Assembly: GCA_039707465.1 (NCBI GenBank)
Contig: CM077644.1
Coordinates: 214,271,962 to 214,335,961, forward strand
Reading direction: 5' to 3'
From: Rhabdophis nuchalis
Lineage: Eukaryota; Chordata; Lepidosauria; Squamata; Natricidae
DNA: 64,000 bases
The stretch's first letter is position 1, and the number at the start of each line of letters is the position of its first letter. Shown piece by piece: positions 56,410 through 64,000 of this stretch. The translations under genes and the position numbers were made by a program. The notes beneath the pieces were generated by a model. That model had not been told where the DNA came from, searched no databases, and was given only the letters and a program-made list of their open reading frames with translations.

Positions 56410-57460
56410 CTTACAAAAGGTCAGTCAAATCTGATCTCCAGAGAGATGATGTTGTGCAGGACACTCACCCTAACAGAAAATCTCTTCTTAAAATTGCTTA
56501 AAGCTAACATAAGATTTATTGTTGCTGCTGCCAACAAGTAGCCTTTGGGAGCTTATTATTGAAGAGATGACCTGTGATGATGTGAATAGTCCTTGTGGTC
56601 ATTGAACTGGTTTAAATCACTGAACAATTAAAAGCAATAGCGTATCTGGAATTATTGACTTCTAATTGACTTTATATTATTCCATATTAACTCTAAATAA
56701 TATAGTCCCCAGTTGAGGTAGGCAAAATATTTATTGGCAGAATATTCATTTTTAAAAATGATAATCAGCCTGAAGTCAATTATTCATAGTATTTCTTAAA
56801 GAGTTTTAAAGAAGGAATTTAACTGCTAAATCAGACAACAATCATTGCCTTCCCTTCTGCATTATATTTTTAAAATTAAACCAAAGAAGTGATGTTAAAT
56901 TGTAGGTTTTAAATCAGAGATCTGCCAGTGTATTCCTCATGAAAAATGTATAGAATTATTAGAATTGATTCCTATTTATTTTACAGTATAATTAAGACAC
57001 TTGTCAAATACAGTGCCCATCTTCATGTATATTGGAAACACTGAAAGTTGTCATGATAAGGTGGAGATATGCTTAAATGAAAGACTAAAACATATTTTAT
57101 ACCATACTGTACTTAAGCTTTTGAAAAGCATTAAGAGCTATTGGAAGTCTGCATCTATGGAAAAATAATAAATACTTTAAGTACTCTACAGTGAACTCCA
57201 ATAATTCTATTCCTTGGCTCTTGTTATGTTTTCCATCAGCACAATTGTAGCAAATCAAAATATACAAGCAAGCCAATATTCATGAAATATTCATATAATA
57301 TTTTTCAAAGTAAATTAAGGATTTCCATATGGCATCTCAACCTTATATGTTACAGTGCTAAGTTTTTATACAACACGTGCAATCAAAACATATGGAACAA
57401 TTATATTTCAAACATGCTACTCTGATAAATAAATGTTGGAGAAAGTGCTGGCTTGAGAAA
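56410..57460. other. Intronic sequence, nothing recognised
   Basis: AT-rich 1 kb, no features. Confidence 0.4.
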
Positions 57461-57505
57461 ATTCTGTGTGTGTGAGTGTGGGAGTTTGTGTGTCAAAGAG
57501 TGTGC

Positions 57506-57540
<35 letters not shown>
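57461..57540. repeat. (TG)n and (CA)n microsatellites
   Basis: (TG) tract at 57,463-57,505 and (CA)n at 57,508-57,539, which could pair as a hairpin. Confidence 0.88.
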
Positions 57541-57541
<1 letters not shown>

Positions 57542-59206
57542 CGAAATTCCCAGTAGCATTGTATCTAGCAACTATCTATTTCACAAACTAAGGAAGATGA
57601 AAATAAATGCCAACTGATACTGTTCAGCTGCCCACAGATTGTAATTTATCTTTAAGGTGACATCTTCAAATTTCATAGGATGGCTGCATGTCCTATTTTA
57701 CATAATTGCTAGCTATTGAAAGGGCTACCAGATAGATGAGAGTTCAATAGTTCAAGATGCAAACAAGTTTTAAAGAACTGCCCCCAAAATTTAAAATTAA
57801 TTGTAAGAGTTCAGAGTCCTTGAAGCTATCCATTAAACACATGGACTAATAACTACCAAACTTTCTTATCATCCTGGTCAAGCAAATTTAAAGTCTCAAA
57901 TCAAAACATAGTATTTGCCTTGGTCTTCCAAAAAGTAACTCCGCTTTTGGGCTTAGAGTTTTACTTAATGTGAATTTTGGAGGCACATTGGGACCAATTT
58001 GCTCATTTATTTAAGTAGCTAATTAAATGCTAATTTAGAAATAAATCAATAGATGAAAGCATGAAAACAGTGCAAGCCTGGGTCTTCAGAACAAAGGAGT
58101 AGATTATAGAATCTGATTCCTAAACCTTTTTATGAAGACAATACTAGATTCTAATTTCATTTAATCAGGTTTGATCCCATTCCCAAGCACCCTTTCACGT
58201 GCTTACTTAGATATATTTGGGTCATCTCTTTAAGGCTTCTATCTGTCTCATATATCTAGGCTATTGGGTCAGTGTACAAAGTAGCATCTTTTATTTTCAA
58301 ATTATTTTTGAAAGATTTATATTTTCAAAATTCTTTCAAATGCAAAAGTGATATTTCCTAATGCAGGATTCATTTTTAGGTGAATCTTTATACCTTGGAT
58401 CAGAATTCCCCAAGCCAGATGTTTTCTACTCTCTATTCTCCATGAAAACATCAACTCAGAGTATTGCTGTGTTACTAGGCAAACACCTTTGGTTTCACAT
58501 TTTCAGCAAGGAGGTAGGCTGGAGATGAGCCAAGATTAATAATACCTTTCACATCCTTATAAAGAATGCAGTAAAACAGCACTACATGTTGTACCATGAC
58601 ACAGAAAGAACTATAGACCCTCCTAGAAAATACTTATGGCCAACAACCAAAGAAGAGTGTGACTTTTCTTGAAGTTAATTCCCTTAGCTGCAAAAATTTA
58701 AATGTAAGTTTTTGATCTGACATAGGTCAGTTAAAGTGAAGACAAATTGGAGGACAAATCATTCAGTCATTAACTTTCAACTGTCACAACAGACATAGTC
58801 ATGATCTCTATACAATTAGCCAAATGCAACCTTATAAATATTCAAGTTACATAAATATATAGTCACTCATATGATTCAGCATTCTGTAAAGTAAAGCATT
58901 CTGTAAAGGGGCTTTGGCCCTGGACATTGTCCATAGTTTGTGTCCAAGTAACTTCACAAAGATCAGCAGCGGAACGGCGGATCTGGTGTCCATTCATTGA
59001 TACTCTGATTCTGCCTGCTATATGGAAAATGTTGGCAATAGAACAGCTAGCTCTGCTTCCTAATCTCCTTGTTTAAATATCATCACTATTCTTCCTTAAA
59101 ATGTATCTGTCTGTGGTGCAAATTTTCTCTGCCATCAAAATTCTGCACAGGATGAGTTTTGAGCAGCTATGCCGTTTTTCCTTACTTCCTCTGCTTGATC
59201 TAAATC
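57541..59206. other. Intronic sequence, nothing recognised
   Basis: 1.7 kb AT-rich. Longest stretch in the right half without a recognisable repeat. Confidence 0.4.
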
Positions 59207-59214
59207 ATGTAGAC

Positions 59215-59349
59215 CAGGGGTGTCCAAACTTGGGAACTTTAAGACTTGTGGACTTCAACTCCCAGAATTCCCCAGCCAGCATAGCTAGCTGGGGAATTCT
59301 GGGAGTTGAAGTCCACAAGTCTTAAAGTTCCCAAGTTTGGACACCCCTG
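59215..59349. mobile_element. Palindromic hAT MITE (family A)
   Basis: Near identical to the 7516-7650 copy. Perfect 8-bp duplications ATGTAGAC at 59,207-59,214 and 59,350-59,357. Confidence 0.93.
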
Positions 59350-59357
59350 ATGTAGAC

Positions 59358-60076
59358 TAAACTGGATGAAAGAATACATTTATGTGAACAGAAAGTCTTC
59401 CAGAGCTCTTGCATTTAACTTCAAGACTTTTACATTCCAGGTTCAGGAAGAAACCTTATTCAAATAAATGAGATGCATCTTTTTCAACATTGCTTAGGAG
59501 AGACATTTTTTGCTCAAAGAGTCTTTCATTTTGCTACAGAGAAAGGGCGCAGGTCAATATATGTACTCAGTTTTTATTATTATTATTTTAAAAAGCTGAT
59601 AACTGAATAAATGTACTGTAATTGTAAATTCAACCTGATCTGGTAAACGTGTCTATGAAATAAATCTATTAAGTTCAAAAAGAGCGCTCCCAAGAAATCA
59701 AACTGGAATTCCACTTTGCATGTATCAACTTTCTGCATTAATCAACCCACTGATCGCTGATGCTACAGGTATAGAGGTAGCAGAGGGACTCTGCATTTTA
59801 TTCTCCTTTTCTTGACTTTGCATGCCTCCTATTGTGTAGAAGGCTATTCTCAGAACTTTCGTCATTTCCTTCCTTTTTCTTTTCTGACTTTCACTTGTGC
59901 TGTTCAGTTGACACCCTTCCCATAAGAAAGTAAACAGGTTTTGGTTATAAATAGATTTAAGAAACTCAGACTTTCCCATGACCTGTCACTGACTTTCCTG
60001 TACAAGTATGTGAGTTTGCGAGCTTAAACTGTTCCTGAGGCATAGCATCTTTTTATTACAGAAGAAAATATATTCC
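59358..60076. other. Intronic sequence, nothing recognised
   Basis: AT-rich. The ORF 59,725-59,979 (minus) has no domain. Confidence 0.35.
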
Positions 60077-60577
60077 TATTGTCTATGGAGATTCTCAGTC
60101 ATCCAGGTCACGGTTGTCCCAAAGGTGCTTCCTCCCCAAGGGGCAACTGGACTTTCTTGGTTTTCATTTGAAGACGTTCAAATCCAAGAAGCTTCTTCAG
60201 CTCTGACTGGACGGTCAGCATCCAGCATCCCTACCAGAGGTGGGTTGCTCTCGGTTTAGCCCGGTTCAGCTGAACCAATAGTGGTGATTTGGCCTGGGTT
60301 GCTGAACTGACAGTGACCCAGGCCAGCCATGCCCCCGAACCGGTTCCCTGGTATCTTTTGCTGTTGCCGGCATGTTTCTGCACATACGCAGAACAATTTA
60401 CAGCCAACTGTGCAAGCGTGCGTGAAGCAAACCGGTAGCAACCAGTGCAGGAACCCTTCCCTGATCCCCACTAACCAGTCAGAGCTGAAGAAGGTTCTTG
60501 GATGAGAAGTGAAATGCCTTCAAAGGAAAACCAAAAAGTCAGTTTCCTCTTTGGGGGGGGAAGCACCTTTGGGATAT
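60077..60577. mobile_element. Palindromic repeat interrupted by a hAT
   Basis: The left arm (60,077-60,215, 'ggagattctcagtcatccag'; 'tccaagaagcttcttcagct') is the complement of the right arm (60,478-60,577, 'agagctgaagaaggttcttg'; 'gaagcacctttggg'). A hAT occupies the loop at 60,235-60,463. Confidence 0.75.
60235..60463. mobile_element. hAT element (family D)
   Basis: 'cagaggtgggttgctctcgg' to 'ggaacccttccctg'. The flanks atccctac and atccccac match 7 of 8. Confidence 0.82.
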
Positions 60578-60649
60578 ATTGCTATTGGGTTTTTTTTTCT
60601 TACCAATATCACAAATTACAGATGTGTGGCTTAATTTGTTTAGCTACAA
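60578..60649. other. Short intronic spacer
   Basis: T run then AT-rich sequence. Confidence 0.4.
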
Positions 60650-61056
60650 TTTAATTTAATTTATTCAAATTTATACCCCGCACCTTCTCCTAAAAAAGGA
60701 CCCAGGAAATTTAAAAAACAATACAAATATACAAAAATACAATTTTTTAAAAAACTATTAAACCCATGCCCTGTGCTAAAATAGTGTAAAATCCCCCTAA
60801 TTAAAATCTATCTAAAAACAGTCAAGAACGGGAGGTTATGCTAGGCCGGCTTGTTGGAATAGGTGCGTTTTAAGACGCTGGCGGAAGAGGCGGAGGTCTG
60901 AGATGGTGTGCAGTTCGGGGGGGCAGGTCGTTCCAGAGGGTAGGGCCTGCCACAGAGAAGGCCCTTCCCCTGGGTGTCGCCAACCGGCATTGCCCGGCCG
61001 ACGGCACCCTGAGAAGGCCCTCTCTATGGGAGCGGATCGGTCGAAGGGATGTATGG
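60650..61056 (-). mobile_element. L2 3' fragment
   Basis: 3' UTR ('aaatttataccccgcacctt') and RT C-terminus ('SHREGLLRVPSAGQCRLATP'). Truncated 5' at about 61,056. Confidence 0.87.
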
Positions 61057-61122
61057 CAATATGCCACAGAAAATAAAGATTTTTCAACATGAGCTATTTC
61101 AAATAGATAAATAGAGACAGAC

Positions 61123-61162
61123 AAACAGAGAGAGGGGGAGGGGGAGGGAGGGAGGGGGGAGA
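61123..61162. repeat. G/A-rich simple repeat
   Basis: GAGAGAGGGGGAGGGGGAGGG-type tract. Confidence 0.8.
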
Positions 61163-61242
61163 GATTTCAATCATAATAAAACCACATTGTCAGTTAGAAA
61201 GGTAATACTATCTTTTAAATGATGAAAGTTCATAAAATAAAC

Positions 61243-62160
<918 letters not shown>

Positions 62161-62290
62161 CTTTAAACAGTACGGACTTCAATTCTCAGAATTTCCCAGT
62201 CAGTTTAAGTTCATACAACTTAAAATTGCTGAGATTGAGAAACACTTTGGGTACCTTTCAGATATGTTGACTTCAATTCCCAGAATTCAC
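62161..62290. mobile_element. Decayed hAT MITE remnants
   Basis: 'ggacttcaattctcagaatt' and 'gacttcaattcccagaattc' resemble two diverged copies or arms of the family-A palindrome. No intact ends. Confidence 0.45.
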
Positions 62291-63705
62291 CAGCCAGATT
62301 GCTGCTGCTAACAAAATAGTACAATTCTTCACATTGGAGTAACCCAGTTTGGGATAAAGTGCCCGGGTTTAGGGAAGAAGGCTGTTTTTTTAGCAGATTT
62401 TCCCAGAATAAGTGACTGATGAGTAGGCATGAACTTCTGTGTAAAAATAGACAAACCAATCCATGTGCTAACATTTTGTTTTATGTATTTTATCATAAAG
62501 CTATCATGTGCCAATTGTGCAGTCTAGATTTGACCTGCTCATGACCTAAAGGACAGAATTATATACTCCTTTCTTCGCAATTGCAAGTTAATCAGATTAT
62601 CTATATTTTATTTATTTGTTCTACAGATTACATGTTGAATAAAACAGCTCTTGTGGCTTGTGCTGGATATGAGATTATTCCATTGTTTTTCTTTTGCAGT
62701 GTATTAGTATGCTACATTTCTCAAAACTAAATCCAATTAATCCCAAGGTACTTCCTATAATTGAAAAGTCTGATAAAACAAGTAAAAATGCATCCTAGAA
62801 AATCTTGGAGGGAATCAAGTGAGTGTTTGCATGCAAGCATTTTAAAACACTTGATATTTTTAAATGAAGTTGCATCTCAACCCAAAAATCAATACTTATT
62901 TCAAAGATCAAGAGATGTTTTTCTTTTAGCTTTACAGCTAACACTTGGAATTAGGATACTAATCTCTACTAATCTGAAAGTATTTAAGATTATTTGGGAA
63001 TAAACATGAATAGAAAATAGAAAATGATTTAATGTCTCAGGCCATCATTGTGTGCACAAAACAGTTAGTGAATAGAATTTGCTTAATACAAATTGACATA
63101 TAAACCAGAAAGAGTGAGCTTAATTACAAAGCAGCTTTCCGCTCAGTTTCTTGATTTATGTAGGTGGCGTGATTTCTTATAGCCTACAATAGTTCTAATT
63201 ATTGAATTACAATTATTATAATTATTATAATTATACAATAATTCTAATCATAATAATAATATATTAGGAAAAATGGTAATTCAGCAGCAGGCATAAGGTT
63301 TGCTTCATTTTATTTACAGTCACAAGATCAGCACTCTCAAACATGCATGTATTGTAAGATTCAAAATTAAACTTGAATTAAAAGTGATTGGACCCATCCA
63401 GAGATTCCATTCAACACTGAAAATTCATAAACACATGACAATAACAAACTGTAACCCAAAGCCTAGCAAGCTTAGGTGTGTTATAAAAAGCATTTGGGAC
63501 AATTCCTAGTTTTTTATATGTATAGGAATAATCCTCTCACCATCTCCATACAGCAAAAGAGTTAAAATTTTGCTATTGAAAACTAAAGAAAGGTGGAATC
63601 CAAATCTCAAATTCAAAGAAAAAAGTGTTTTTTAAACATTGTTGACATGTAACAATTGTGCACAATATAGACTTGATTCATGAAAAAATTACTCCCAGTA
63701 ATGAG
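62291..63705. other. Intronic sequence, nothing recognised
   Basis: 1.4 kb AT-rich; (ATT)n-like patches at 63,205-63,262. Confidence 0.4.
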
Positions 63706-63707
63706 AA

Positions 63708-63800
63708 TAATATTTATTTTATTTATTTTTATTTTATTAAATTTATACCCCGCCCTTCTCCTTGTTAGGACCCAGGGCGGCGCACAGGCACTATATAAAA
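63708..63800 (-). mobile_element. L2 3' end fragment
   Basis: 'ttataccccgcccttctcct' and 'acccagggcggcgcacaggc' with a (TTTA)n tail on the left. Confidence 0.82.
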
Positions 63801-64000
63801 CCATAAATACAATATACATCAATTAAAAATATATTAAATTAATTAAATTACTTAATACATGTTGCTTAAATTACTTAATACATGTTGCAGTAACTAAAAA
63901 TGGTTTTCTATCAATCTGTGTGTTTGGTCCTGTAGTGGAAAAAATGCATTATCAAATAATAAAAATATGAAGAATTTCTATTTTTAAAGATACCTTTGCT
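63801..64000. other. Intronic sequence at window end
   Basis: AT-rich; includes a short duplication ('taaattacttaatacatgtt' at about 63,844 and 63,867). Confidence 0.4.

Overview
The window looks like intronic DNA from a squamate reptile, most likely a snake. The evidence is the mix of repeats: several L2-type LINE subfamilies, a CR1 whose 3' end runs into a pentamer and a long (GATA)n tract, a second CR1/L3-like 3' end of the kind reported to seed microsatellites in snakes, Sauria-like tRNA SINEs, Penelope-like element (PLE) ends beside microsatellites, and many short hAT elements with 8-bp target duplications. I see no prokaryotic gene organisation, CRISPR array or rRNA. The species call is inference.

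Only one host coding segment is convincing: a plus-strand exon at about 31,541-32,018. It encodes the basic, proline-rich KRAP-motif region of Cordon-bleu (COBL, a WH2-domain actin nucleator). The rest of the window is then best read as large flanking introns of COBL, although no second exon was found. The exon's acceptor is plausible and its donor is weak, so the exact ends are uncertain.

The most striking mobile element is a 5-kb Ty3/gypsy LTR retrotransposon on the minus strand (46,533-51,528). It has two 299-bp LTRs differing at one visible base, a perfect 5-bp target duplication, a primer-binding site, a polypurine tract and one uninterrupted 1,448-codon gag-pol frame. That frame ends inside the 3' LTR. 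It is structurally complete and recently inserted.

Layout. 1-1.4 kb: intron plus an inverted pair of PLE ends. 1.5-6.3 kb: a near full-length minus-strand L2 with GC-rich repeated 5' leader, endonuclease and reverse transcriptase, damaged by one frame change and one stop, flanked by a ~64-bp direct repeat. 6.3-11.2 kb: a palindromic hAT MITE, an L2 3' end, and a TA-flanked element split by an L2. 11.2-15 kb: CR1, GATA, a TAGG minisatellite and an L2 fragment. 15-25 kb: hAT MITEs, TA elements and SINEs. 25-30 kb: an L2 fragment with a long open RT frame, a SINE, and an old L2 cut twice by hAT elements. 30-34 kb: COBL exon, SINE cluster and PLE endonuclease end. 34-46 kb: intron with hAT, SINE, TA-element and old-L2 copies. 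46.5-51.5 kb: gypsy element. 51.5-64 kb: AT-rich intron with more hAT and L2 copies and a long (GA)n tract.

Nested insertions give a relative order: TA-flanked elements and older L2 copies are interrupted by hAT elements and younger L2; the gypsy insertion is among the youngest. All calls come from reading the sequence and from family knowledge; no database search was run.
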